From: an uncultured Gammaproteobacteria bacterium
GTDB taxonomy: Bacteria > Pseudomonadota > Gammaproteobacteria > Pseudomonadales > Pseudohongiellaceae
Direction of reading: 5' to 3'
Assembly (NCBI GenBank): GCA_913060975.1
Contig: CAJXVC010000009.1
Location: 124,001 to 188,000 of the forward strand
Length of the DNA stretch: 64,000 nucleotides
Shown: one piece after another, positions 21,569 to 29,870 of the stretch
Position numbering within the stretch: position 1 is the first letter of the stretch
How the letters are laid out: each line of letters opens with the position of its first letter
Notes under the pieces: generated by a model
Seen by the model: only the letters and a program-made list of their open reading frames with translations
Databases searched by the model: none
What the model was told of the DNA's origin: nothing
Position numbers and translations under genes: made by a program

Positions 21569-22741
21569 CTACGGCTTTGTTGGCAGGGCGACAAAAAAGC
21601 TGGCACCATTGCCTGCGCCGTTACTTTGTGACCATAGATAGCCACCATGTAAACGGGCAATCTGCTGGCTTATTGCCAATCCTATACCCGAACCACCTTG
21701 TGGTCGTTCCCTGCTGTTATTACCCTGTTCGAACATAGCGAATAGCTTGTCGTGGGCAGATTCCTCATAGCCCACACCTTCATCGGTGATTTCGATTTGC
21801 AGATAACTACGCGCATTATTTGGTTGAGGATCGGTATTGCCATGATTGGCTTTCGCCTCAGGGATCACTTCCAGCAAGTGCTGCTGACTCAGGAAGCTGG
21901 CGTTGACCTGTATAGTGCCATTTTCAGGAGAGAATTTAATAGCATTTCCCAGTAATTTATTCAGCAACTTCTCCACCAGTGACGGATCGGCGTGAAACGC
22001 GGGCAGATTGTCGGGCAGATTGGCTTCTATCCGAATGCGTTTGGCTTCCGCCGTTGCCGAAGATGCTTCAATAGCCCGAGCGATCTCCAGAGAGGGATTG
22101 CTGATCTGAAGGTCGAGTTTGAATTCGTCAGACTCAAGGCGGACTGTCGTCAGAATATCCTGCACAAGGTTATTGAGTTGCTTGCCGTTGTCGAAAATAT
22201 GATTGGCGAAGCGCATTTGATCCGCACTGAGTGCGCCGTGGGTTTGATTGCGCAGCACATCTGCAAAACCCATCACAATACCCAATGGTGTCAATAACTC
22301 GTGACCCATGGTTGCCAAAAAGCGAGTCTTGGCAATATTGGCTGATTCAGCGCGCTTCATTGCCGCTTCAAGTTCCGCTTCTTTTTGTTGATATTGGGTC
22401 AACATGAGTTTGAATGCGGAAGACAGATCAGCGTAATCATGCTGAGGTGCCTGCTGTGTCAGTTGCGGTGTTAGTTGATCCGGGTTCGAAGCGGCAGGGC
22501 GTGGCGTTTCGAGCATTGAATGCAGTGATTGAAGCTGCGCAAACAAACTGCGGATGAACAGCAATCCACCAAGAATGAGTGCCAGCGCACCTGCCAAAAT
22601 TACAAAATGTGATGGCTGGAGCGATATTTTTTGCTGGTAGGCGAGGTAGCTGATGGCCAGAGAAGGTATAAGAAAAACCAGTGCTTCGATCACGTTCAGA
22701 TGGTTGTTGAGTGATCTGTTGTGCTTGCTGGGCGACTGCAT
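21569..22741 (-). CDS. Membrane histidine kinase (two helices, HisKA-HATPase)
   Basis: 390 aa. Two N-terminal membrane helices (about 18-35 and 45-63) with almost no periplasmic loop are followed by a coiled linker (about 65-145, Gln-rich). The HisKA box is FLATMGHELLTPLGIVMGFA, with Leu for the usual Arg of HELRTPL. The HATPase has LLNKLLGNAIKFSPENG, ITDEGVGYEE, MFEQGNNSRERPQGGSGIG and ends in FFVALPTKP. There is no receiver. With so short an exterior it may sense within the membrane or through a partner. It lies 6 bp downstream of the cyclase gene, so the two are certainly co-transcribed. Confidence 0.9.
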   Translation of the reverse strand: MQSPSKHNRSLNNHLNVIEALVFLIPSLAISYLAYQQKISLQPSHFVILAGALALILGGLLFIRSLFAQLQSLHSMLETPRPAASNPDQLTPQLTQQAPQHDYADLSSAFKLMLTQYQQKEAELEAAMKRAESANIAKTRFLATMGHELLTPLGIVMGFADVLRNQTHGALSADQMRFANHIFDNGKQLNNLVQDILTTVRLESDEFKLDLQISNPSLEIARAIEASSATAEAKRIRIEANLPDNLPAFHADPSLVEKLLNKLLGNAIKFSPENGTIQVNASFLSQQHLLEVIPEAKANHGNTDPQPNNARSYLQIEITDEGVGYEESAHDKLFAMFEQGNNSRERPQGGSGIGLAISQQIARLHGGYLWSQSNGAGNGASFFVALPTKP

Positions 22742-22747
22742 ATTGGG

Positions 22748-23803
22748 TCAGAGATTAACTGCGATTGGGGGTACGGTTTCTTTGATAATAAGTTCAAAGA
22801 TTTCCATCGGGTTGCTTAAACCTTTTATGGGTTGAAAGCCGATAGACTGCAATTTGGGTAATGTATTTCCCATCGAGTCCAGAGTGGACTTGCTGATGAG
22901 TACTTGCGCGTTCTTTGCCACACCACAGAGGCGGGCAGCGATATTGACAGGCGCCCCAACGGCGGTGTAATCGAGGAATGAGCCCGCCTTGCCGACACTG
23001 CCGAGATAAACGGGGCCGGTATTAATGCCGATACCGATGCGTGGCAGCTCATGGGCGTCCTGCGCCAAAAACTCGTTGCGCATCTGCATAATTTCTCTGG
23101 CACAAGTGATGGCGCGAGCGGCCATGTCATCGCCTTCAAAGATTGCCATGACTTCGTCACCGCTTAATTTGTCTATTGTGCCGCCGTGTTTCTCAATGAG
23201 ATCAATCTGAAACGACAAACTCTCGTTGAGCACACGGAATACATCTTGCGGACACATGTGTTCAGTACGATGAGTGAAATCGCGGACATCAGAAAACAAT
23301 ATAGTGACGTCAGCAAGACGAGAGTCAGTCGCCTGCTGTCCGGAAATCTTGCCTGTCACCATTTGCATTGTCGGTCTGGAGACATAGCGAGCCAGTTCGG
23401 ATTGCATGCTGCCGAGCCGGTCTTGCAAGGTCTTGACTCGCAGGCAGGCAGCAATTCGTGCGAGCAGGATTTGCGTATCGAAGGGTTTGCAGATGTAATC
23501 ATCGCCGCCGGCCGTAAACCCCTCAACAACGTCTTCCTGAGTAACTTCGCTGGCGGTAATGAAAATTACCGGTAGGTAGTTGTCCGGGAAGTGGCGGCGC
23601 AACTGCATACAGAGCTGGTAGCCGTTCATGTCAGGCATCATGACATCGACCAGGGCGATATGAGGCTGGAAATCGGAAACCATCGCCAATGCTTCTTCTC
23701 CGCCATAGGCGTGGGCTAGCTCATAGCCCTGTTTGGACAGTATGGCCTCAAGCAAATCGATGTTGGCGGGGACATCGTCCACAAGAAGAATTTTGGCTGG
23801 CAT
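22748..23803 (-). CDS. Receiver-class III adenylate/guanylate cyclase
   Basis: 351 aa from ATG (MPAKILLVDD); an in-frame TTG adds 22 residues (start 23869) but has no ribosome site. Receiver at about 3-120 (DD pair, phospho-Asp in IALVDVMMPDMNG, Lys in ICKPFD). The cyclase domain is at about 165-340. Metal Asp pair in VTILFSDVRDF and KLSGDEVMAIF; transition-state Asn/Arg in VNIAAR; substrate-selecting Lys (in KLSGDE) and Thr (in DYTAVGAPVN) fit class IIIb adenylate cyclases. It should make cAMP when phosphorylated. It heads a minus-strand operon with two kinase genes, and a perfect CRP box lies 2.5 kb away. Confidence 0.92.
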   Translation of the reverse strand: MPAKILLVDDVPANIDLLEAILSKQGYELAHAYGGEEALAMVSDFQPHIALVDVMMPDMNGYQLCMQLRRHFPDNYLPVIFITASEVTQEDVVEGFTAGGDDYICKPFDTQILLARIAACLRVKTLQDRLGSMQSELARYVSRPTMQMVTGKISGQQATDSRLADVTILFSDVRDFTHRTEHMCPQDVFRVLNESLSFQIDLIEKHGGTIDKLSGDEVMAIFEGDDMAARAITCAREIMQMRNEFLAQDAHELPRIGIGINTGPVYLGSVGKAGSFLDYTAVGAPVNIAARLCGVAKNAQVLISKSTLDSMGNTLPKLQSIGFQPIKGLSNPMEIFELIIKETVPPIAVNL

Positions 23804-24287
23804 AGTGCGTGCTCTCGAAACTGTCTGGGCAGATTGGGTTAAAACTCTATCGGTAGTGCATTCGTTCAATAGACTGCGGTCAAAGTGGCTACCTTGGCGT
23901 GAAAGTGATTACGACAGCTGTGGAGAAATCTTGATGGCTCAGTAAATTTACGTAGCTCTGTGCGTATTACTACAAACAAGGTGCGGCGAATCTACTGATT
24001 GCTGGAGCAGTTGAATTCGAATAACACTACAGAATGAAATCGGTGAAACAGCGATGAAACGTCCGTGCCAGAATAATGGGGGTATGGGAGCGAGCCGGCG
24101 GACTGATCGGTCTATTGGTGCTTAACGCTGACTTGAGAGAGCAAGCAGTCGAACTGGCAGAAATTGTCAGGATTACCTATCAGAGACAGCAGCTGAAGTG
24201 CAAGGCGAAGAATATGTCGACCAAGGAAGAGTCACTCTATGCCGGACAAGGCGACCGGCGTAGTAGAAGTTTCAGGAGCTCGATTTC
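23804..24287. other. Intergenic region between divergent cyclase and hybrid-kinase genes
   Basis: About 480 bp that must carry promoters in both directions. I see no convincing -35/-10 pair, no CRP consensus and no strong hairpin. An open frame at 24076-24309 overlaps the next gene, has unlike composition and is not called. AGGAG at 24274-24278 serves the ATG at 24288 (9-bp spacing). Confidence 0.6.
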
Positions 24288-26207
24288 ATGTCATCGACAT
24301 TCTCACTAAACAGCGTACTGCAGTCACTTCCCATTAGTGATTTCTGGAAAGTTCTGGAACGAGGAACTGACGGGGTCTGGTTGTGGAATGTGAGAACAGA
24401 AGATGTATTCTGGTCCGAAAAGATGCGCGCAATTCTGGGCTATAGCGATGAAGAAGAGCTAAGCATCGATTCAGTAATGTCGCTGATTCACCCAGAGGAT
24501 CGCGAATCTCACCAGCAGGCCGTTGAGCGTTCGATGGCCTCAAAAAGTACCTATCAAACGTTAGTCAGGATTCAATCCAGGCAAGGTGAATATATCCCTT
24601 TACTGGCCAATGGTATTTGGGTGACCGTTCCGGGGACTGAACAACCTGCCTTGCTGGGGTATGTGAATGACCAGCGACCCATGATCCATGCCAATGCTCT
24701 GGTGAATCACCACCAATCCCGATTCGAAGCCTTTTTCAATCAGTGCCCCGCTGCGGTCTATGTGCGTGACAAAGATCAGCGCTATGTGTATGCCAATAAG
24801 GTGGCGGCTGAGCTGAGTGGTGCTACCGTTGAGAGCCTGGTGGGCGCCCGTTTGCAGGAAGTATTCGCTAGTGAGATGGCGGCGGAGGTAGCTGCTAGCG
24901 ATCAGCAAGCATTGGAGAAGAACAAGGCGATCTCCTGGTCAGGAGAGGTGAAAACCAATGAAGGCAGCCGCTACATATTCGATATCAAGTTTCCCATCGA
25001 TAATATCTCTCGTGGTGACAAGCTGATCGGCGGGTTTAGCATAGACATCACAGCACAAAAGAAAGCCGAAGAACTGCTTGAGTCAACCCAGCGTTTGGAA
25101 AGTCTGGGCTTACTTGCCAGTGGTGTCGCGCATGATTTCAATAACTTATTGGTAGGCATTCTGGGTAACGCCGAGCTCTTGCAGATCAGTAGTGCCGATG
25201 AGCAAGGTGAAATAATCGAAGGCATTATCCAGTCGGCCAATCGTGCTGCCCGATTGTGCGAAAATCTACTACTATCTGCAGGGCGCCGTGATTCCAGCGC
25301 CGAGCATGTTGCTGTCAACCAGCTACTCAAGCAGCTTGTGGAACTGTTAACACTGCAATTGCGTGGTAAGGCAACACTGGCCAGCGAGCTGGCGACGATT
25401 GAACCAGTGATAGAGTGTGATCCATCGCAACTGCGGCAGATTATTACCAATATCGTTATTAACGCTACAGAGGCGACTAACGGGCAGCCAGCCGAAGTAG
25501 TCGTTAGCAGTTATGTCACTCAGGACCGGCCTGATCTGGGAGCCGACGTTGTACACAACTTTTTGCGGGACAACGCTGGCGAGCTCTGTTGCATCAGTAT
25601 TAAGGATAACGGCCCGGGTTTGCAGCCTGATCAACTTTATCGTATTTTTGAGCCGTTCTACTCCAGTAAAGAGCTGGGCGCAGGTATCGGGCTGGCCTCC
25701 GTATTCGGCGCGGTACGCGCTAATCACGGCGCAGTGGCAGTAAATAGTTCCGTGGCAGGTTGTGAGTTCAAAGTTTATTTCCCCAATTTGGGCCAAGCTA
25801 GGGCACAACACGCGGATCAATCAGAGCACAAGGGAGATTTCCATGCCAAAAAAGTTCTCATAGTCGATGACGAGGTCATGGTGGCCGACATTATTCGACG
25901 GGTGCTTGAAATGGCAGGTTGTGAAACTTCACAAGTCAATAGCGGTGAAGAGGCCTTGCAAGCGATTGCCGAGAATGGGTACTGCCCGGACCTTATCGTC
26001 ATGGACAAAAGTATGCCTGGTATCTCCGGCCCCGAGGCGCTTAAGAAGATTCGTGAGTCAGGCTGCAAGGCTCCAGCAATCATTGTCAGTGGGTTTCATG
26101 ATGAAAGCGACGGCACGGCTGATATTGAAGGAGTCAGCCTGCTCAATAAGCCATTCTCGCGCAACGAACTACTGCAGGAAGTGGAAAGAATTCTCGGCAG
26201 TGAGTAA
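24288..26207 (+). CDS. PAS-PAS hybrid histidine kinase with receiver
   Basis: 639 aa, soluble, with AGGAG 9 bp before the ATG. PAS 1 (about 20-140; DGVWLWNVRTEDVFWSEKM, IHPEDRESH) and PAS 2 (about 145-265; AVYVRDKDQRYVYANK) precede HisKA with LLASGVAHDFNNLLVGILGN. The HATPase shows IVINATEATNG, IKDNGPGL and ELGAGIGLASVFG. The receiver (about 520-636) has LIVDDEV, phospho-Asp in LIVMDKSMPG and Lys in LNKPFS. The H-box matches that of the neighbouring kinases, so these genes probably arose in part by duplication. It is divergent from the cyclase operon. Confidence 0.9.
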   Translation: MSSTFSLNSVLQSLPISDFWKVLERGTDGVWLWNVRTEDVFWSEKMRAILGYSDEEELSIDSVMSLIHPEDRESHQQAVERSMASKSTYQTLVRIQSRQGEYIPLLANGIWVTVPGTEQPALLGYVNDQRPMIHANALVNHHQSRFEAFFNQCPAAVYVRDKDQRYVYANKVAAELSGATVESLVGARLQEVFASEMAAEVAASDQQALEKNKAISWSGEVKTNEGSRYIFDIKFPIDNISRGDKLIGGFSIDITAQKKAEELLESTQRLESLGLLASGVAHDFNNLLVGILGNAELLQISSADEQGEIIEGIIQSANRAARLCENLLLSAGRRDSSAEHVAVNQLLKQLVELLTLQLRGKATLASELATIEPVIECDPSQLRQIITNIVINATEATNGQPAEVVVSSYVTQDRPDLGADVVHNFLRDNAGELCCISIKDNGPGLQPDQLYRIFEPFYSSKELGAGIGLASVFGAVRANHGAVAVNSSVAGCEFKVYFPNLGQARAQHADQSEHKGDFHAKKVLIVDDEVMVADIIRRVLEMAGCETSQVNSGEEALQAIAENGYCPDLIVMDKSMPGISGPEALKKIRESGCKAPAIIVSGFHDESDGTADIEGVSLLNKPFSRNELLQEVERILGSE

Positions 26208-26263
26208 TTGCCCTCAACGGTCCTGAATACCGCGAACTACTATTTGCAAATCTCCCGGCTTAA

Positions 26264-26279
26264 TGTGATATAGCTCACA
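26264..26279. promoter_or_regulatory. Perfect-consensus CRP (cAMP receptor protein) box
   Basis: TGTGATATAGCTCACA has both half-sites TGTGA and TCACA with the canonical 6-bp spacer. A -10-like TATACT lies at 26323-26328 with no good -35. This places the box centre about 63 bp before the predicted start of transcription, close to the class I CRP position. It lies in front of the hybrid kinase gene at 26465. Confidence 0.8.
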
Positions 26280-26345
26280 ATTCTCGGCCATTCAGCGTGC
26301 GAAAAATCTTGCAAAACTCCAATATACTCATCTAAAGTTGGCGTG

Positions 26346-26373
26346 TTTACCCCCCCCCAATAGTGTGGGTAAA
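26346..26373. repeat. Hairpin containing a nine-C homopolymer
   Basis: TTTACCC (26346-26352) and GGGTAAA (26367-26373) form an inverted repeat. The left arm runs into nine consecutive C (26350-26358). It lies in the predicted 5' leader of the 26465 gene. Such a tract is prone to slippage. Confidence 0.6.
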
Positions 26374-26464
26374 AGACAGTGGATATACCAGCTTAACGAG
26401 ACGGGTTGTCTAAAAAGCCTGCTATACGATCGTCCACCCTTACCCCTGCTTGAGGTTGTGACAC

Positions 26465-28351
26465 GTGTTTACTGATAAAGCCAATTTGATCGAGCTCGCC
26501 TTCGAGCTATCGCCGACGGGTATTCTGGCTATTGACCGTGATGGCAAGATACTGCTGGTGAATGGTGAAGTGGAGGCGCTTTTTGGCTACTCCAGAGACG
26601 AATTGGTTGGCTCCCCGGTAGAGATTCTAATTCCCAAACGCGCGCGAGAAAAACACCCCGAGTTCCGCAGTCATTTCTTTGCCAATCCCAGTTCCCGGCC
26701 GATGGGCAAGGGGATGAATCTGTCAGGTGAACGTAAGGATGGCACCGAAATTCCCGTCGAAGTTGGGCTTAATCCGGTAGATGTCGGGGGTACATTACTG
26801 ACGCTTGCAACCGTGGTTGATATTACCGAGAGAGAACAGGCGGAAGAACGCTTTCGTATTGCAGTTGAGTCAGCGCCCAGCGGTATGTTGATGACCAACA
26901 GTGAGGGACAAATACTACTGACCAACAAGGAAATAGAAAAACTTTTTGGTTATAGTGCTGACGAACTCAAGACAAAAACCATCGAAGACCTGATCCCCAA
27001 TCGATTTCGCGATCAGCACCCGAAACTGCGGGCTGGCTTCTTTACCCATCCTGAAGCTCGCGCGATGGGATCCGGGCGCGACCTCTATGGGGTGCGAAGT
27101 GATGGCAAGGAAGTAGCACTTGAGATTGGCCTGAATCCGATTCACAGTCCGTCAGGCCTTTGTGTGCTGGTGTCGGTTGTCGATATCTCGGCACGTAAAG
27201 CGGCCGAGCGACAGGTTCGGCAATCGCAGAAGATGGAAGCTGTCGGCACGCTGGCCGGAGGTATTGCTCATGACTTCAACAATATTCTGCTCAACATACT
27301 TGGGCACGCAGAGCTTGCTCAGTTCAATTTGCAAACAGCAAGTAGCGAATATCAGGATCTGGATCAAATAATTACCGCAGCCAAACGCGGCAAAGGATTG
27401 GTCGAGCGAATTCTGGCTTTTTCACGCCACGACTCCATTGATACTGGACCCGTAGACTGTATCAAAGTAGTTCAGGAAGTTATGAAATTGATTCGAGCAA
27501 CCACACCTTCTTCTATAGCACTGAATGAAATTTATGATGACAACGTGCCATGTATCACATCAAATGATACGCAATTACATCAGATCATACTGAACCTCAC
27601 TACCAATGCTGTGCATGCAATGCCAGATGGCGGGACGCTTGAAGTGTGTCTGACGCCGCATATCATCGATGGAGATATAGATTCTACGAAGTGGGATGCA
27701 GATGCCGGCTTGCCGCCTGGTCTCTACACAAGGCTGACAATCAGTGACACAGGAATCGGAATGGATCCAGATAGCCTCGATCGGATCTTTGAACCATTCT
27801 ATACGACGAAAGCGCCCGGTGAGGGAAGTGGCCTTGGACTATCAATAGTGCACGGTATCGTAGAGTCGATGGACGGCAAAATTCGGGTTAAAAGTGGCAA
27901 GCAAGAAGGCAGCAAATTCGAAATCCTTTTTCCGGCCGCGGCGGGTGAGGATACCGAATTCAGAGAGTCTTCGGAAAAATCGGACAGCTTGCATGTTTTG
28001 GCTGTTGATGATGAGAAGCCCATCGCCTTAATGCTGGGACGGCAGTTAAATCAGTTGGGTTTTAGTGTGTCGACATTTCATTCAAGTCTGGAGGCATTGG
28101 CGGCGTACAAGAAAGACCCGCAAAAATACGACTTGTTGATTACTGATAACACAATGCCAAAGATGACAGGCGTAGAGCTTGTCAAGAACATTAAGTCTAT
28201 AACCCCTCAATTGCCCGTGATTTTCCTTTCGGGTCACCTCACACAAAGTCGAATCATCGAATTGCAAGAGATGCCAATGACAAAAGCCATGCCAAAACCG
28301 TACACATTTCACGAATTGGCAAATGCATTGAGCGCTCTGCTTGAAAGTTAA
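26465..28351 (+). CDS. Hybrid histidine kinase with duplicated PAS domains and receiver
   Basis: 628 aa from GTG 26465, with GAGG (26452-26455) 9 bp upstream. The two PAS domains (about 8-125 and 130-245) are clear tandem duplicates: LLVNGEVEALFGYSRDEL matches LLTNKEIEKLFGYSADEL, and both have an IP-R-x(3-5)-HP block and a GLNP strand. HisKA: LAGGIAHDFNNILLNILGH. HATPase: LTTNAVHAMPDGG, ISDTGIGMDPD, GEGSGLGLSIVHG. Receiver: VLAVDDEKP, phospho-Asp in LLITDNTMPKMTG and Lys in MPKPYTF. No membrane segment. A perfect CRP box and a C9 hairpin lie upstream, so transcription may respond to cAMP. Confidence 0.9.
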   Translation: MFTDKANLIELAFELSPTGILAIDRDGKILLVNGEVEALFGYSRDELVGSPVEILIPKRAREKHPEFRSHFFANPSSRPMGKGMNLSGERKDGTEIPVEVGLNPVDVGGTLLTLATVVDITEREQAEERFRIAVESAPSGMLMTNSEGQILLTNKEIEKLFGYSADELKTKTIEDLIPNRFRDQHPKLRAGFFTHPEARAMGSGRDLYGVRSDGKEVALEIGLNPIHSPSGLCVLVSVVDISARKAAERQVRQSQKMEAVGTLAGGIAHDFNNILLNILGHAELAQFNLQTASSEYQDLDQIITAAKRGKGLVERILAFSRHDSIDTGPVDCIKVVQEVMKLIRATTPSSIALNEIYDDNVPCITSNDTQLHQIILNLTTNAVHAMPDGGTLEVCLTPHIIDGDIDSTKWDADAGLPPGLYTRLTISDTGIGMDPDSLDRIFEPFYTTKAPGEGSGLGLSIVHGIVESMDGKIRVKSGKQEGSKFEILFPAAAGEDTEFRESSEKSDSLHVLAVDDEKPIALMLGRQLNQLGFSVSTFHSSLEALAAYKKDPQKYDLLITDNTMPKMTGVELVKNIKSITPQLPVIFLSGHLTQSRIIELQEMPMTKAMPKPYTFHELANALSALLES

Positions 28352-28470
28352 GTCTCCTTGTTGTTTCATGTATGGGCATCTGATTCGCGGTAACTGCCGT
28401 ATGGATTCAGTGCTTAACAGGACTTAGTTGTTATTTATTAACAAATTAATTAAAAGGGAAGGAGATCACC

Positions 28471-28863
28471 ATGAATATTAGCTCTTGTCATTGGCTAAAA
28501 CGTTTTGTCACAACTTTTATGATCGGTAGCTTGCTGTCAGTTGGCTTGCAAACGGCAGCGTACGCTGACGTTGTATCCACAGCTGAACTGGCCGCGCAAA
28601 CTCAAGCCGAAACACAACGTCAGCAAATCGGTGGTTTCCTTGCCCGAGACGATGTCAGAAGTCAGCTTCTGGCGCACGGCGTGTCACCTGAGGCAGTCGA
28701 AGATCGTCTGGACAATCTCAGTGCAGCAGAAATGCAGCAACTGCAAGATCGTATGGATGAAATGCCGGCGGGTGAAGGTATTCTGGGTGCCGTAATTGGT
28801 ATTCTTGTTATCTTTATGTTGCTGGACATTGCTGGCGTTACAGATATCTTCCCGGCCATCTAA
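28471..28863 (+). CDS. PA2779-family small exported/membrane protein
   Basis: 130 aa. AAGGAG (28459-28464) lies 6 bp before the ATG. A signal peptide (core about 14-29, ending AAYA) is followed by a helical Gln/Arg-rich segment with GFLARDDVRSQLLAHGVSPE and LSAAEMQQLQDRMDEMPAG, and a C-terminal membrane helix (about 104-122). This matches my memory of the PA2779 family, found next to PA2778-type cysteine peptidases, which is also the case here. Function is unknown; the pair is probably periplasmic. The next gene starts 22 bp later. Confidence 0.85.
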   Translation: MNISSCHWLKRFVTTFMIGSLLSVGLQTAAYADVVSTAELAAQTQAETQRQQIGGFLARDDVRSQLLAHGVSPEAVEDRLDNLSAAEMQQLQDRMDEMPAGEGILGAVIGILVIFMLLDIAGVTDIFPAI

Positions 28864-28885
28864 CGCGAAAGACGTCTTACCTCAT

Positions 28886-29854
28886 ATGCGTGACATGCGT
28901 GTAGCTACACGCTTGCGATTGGTAGCCCTGGTTTTTGCAGGGCTGCTAACTGCATGTCAGACAGCTCCCCAATCCCGGCAACTGACCTCTAACTGGCCGC
29001 AGTCTCTGCCCGATGCTGCAGTGGTTGCTGATGTGCCATTCTTTCCTCAGGAATTGTATCAATGTGGTCCGGCGGCACTTGCTACCGCGTTGGGTGCCAG
29101 TGGTGTGAGTGTGCATCCGGATGCGTTGGTGGATCAGGTGTTTGTGCCGGGTCGGCAAGGTTCGTTTCAAATCGAAATGGTGGCTACCGGGCGCTCGTAC
29201 AATCGGCTCGTTTATACGATAGAGCCGTCGCTCTCTGCGTTACTCACTGAAGTTGCCAATGGCAACCCCGTTCTGGTTTTACAGAATTTGGGGTTGGATT
29301 CATTGCCGCAGTGGCATTTCGCTGTGGTAAAAGGCTTTGAACGTGCCAGCAGTGAACTGGTACTGAACTCAGGGGTAATCGAAGATTACCGCGTCGCGCT
29401 GACAGTTTTTGAGCGAACCTGGGCAAGAGCTGAACACTGGGGCATCACCTTGCCTGAGCCGGGTGAGATACCAGCAACAGCCCGTTTCGATAGGGTCTTG
29501 CAAAGTCTGGTCGATCTGGAGAATACCAGTGGCGATTTTGTTGTGTTGTCGGAGTATTACCGTGCAGCGATCAATCGCTGGAGTGAGGAGCCTGAACTAC
29601 GCATGGGGTATGCTAATCTGCAGCTGGGTAACGACTTTTACCGCGAGGCAGCGAACAGCTATGAACAGATCGTGCTGCTGCGTCCCGAATACGCGCCGGC
29701 CCATAACAATCTTGCTCATGCCTTGATCGAGTTGGGAGAATTGGATGAAGCTGCCTATCATGCTGAGCAGGCTGTCAGATTCGGTGGAGAATTCAAAGAG
29801 ATCTATGCCAATACGTTACAACAAATCACTCGTGCCAGAGCGGCGCAGCGCTGA
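28886..29854 (+). CDS. PA2778-family lipoprotein, C39-like cysteine peptidase with TPR
   Basis: 322 aa from ATG 28886 (a second ATG at 28895 is possible). The signal peptide ends in a lipobox, GLLTAC, so it is a lipoprotein. The C39-like peptidase fold has the catalytic Cys in ELYQCGPAALATAL, the His in QWHFAVVKGF and an Asn in LVLNSG. The C-terminal third has TPR-like helices (AYNNLAHA-type, here PAHNNLAHALIELGELDEAA). An earlier in-frame start at 28796 lies inside the previous gene and is rejected. The substrate is unknown. It is grouped with the PA2779-like gene and followed 16 bp later by an MscS channel gene. Confidence 0.87.
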   Translation: MRDMRVATRLRLVALVFAGLLTACQTAPQSRQLTSNWPQSLPDAAVVADVPFFPQELYQCGPAALATALGASGVSVHPDALVDQVFVPGRQGSFQIEMVATGRSYNRLVYTIEPSLSALLTEVANGNPVLVLQNLGLDSLPQWHFAVVKGFERASSELVLNSGVIEDYRVALTVFERTWARAEHWGITLPEPGEIPATARFDRVLQSLVDLENTSGDFVVLSEYYRAAINRWSEEPELRMGYANLQLGNDFYREAANSYEQIVLLRPEYAPAHNNLAHALIELGELDEAAYHAEQAVRFGGEFKEIYANTLQQITRARAAQR

Positions 29855-29870
29855 TAACAACAACGAACCT

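Noticed and set aside
24076-24309. 77-codon frame before the 24288 kinase gene
   Set aside because: It runs over the Shine-Dalgarno and start of the kinase gene, and its composition is not coding-like.
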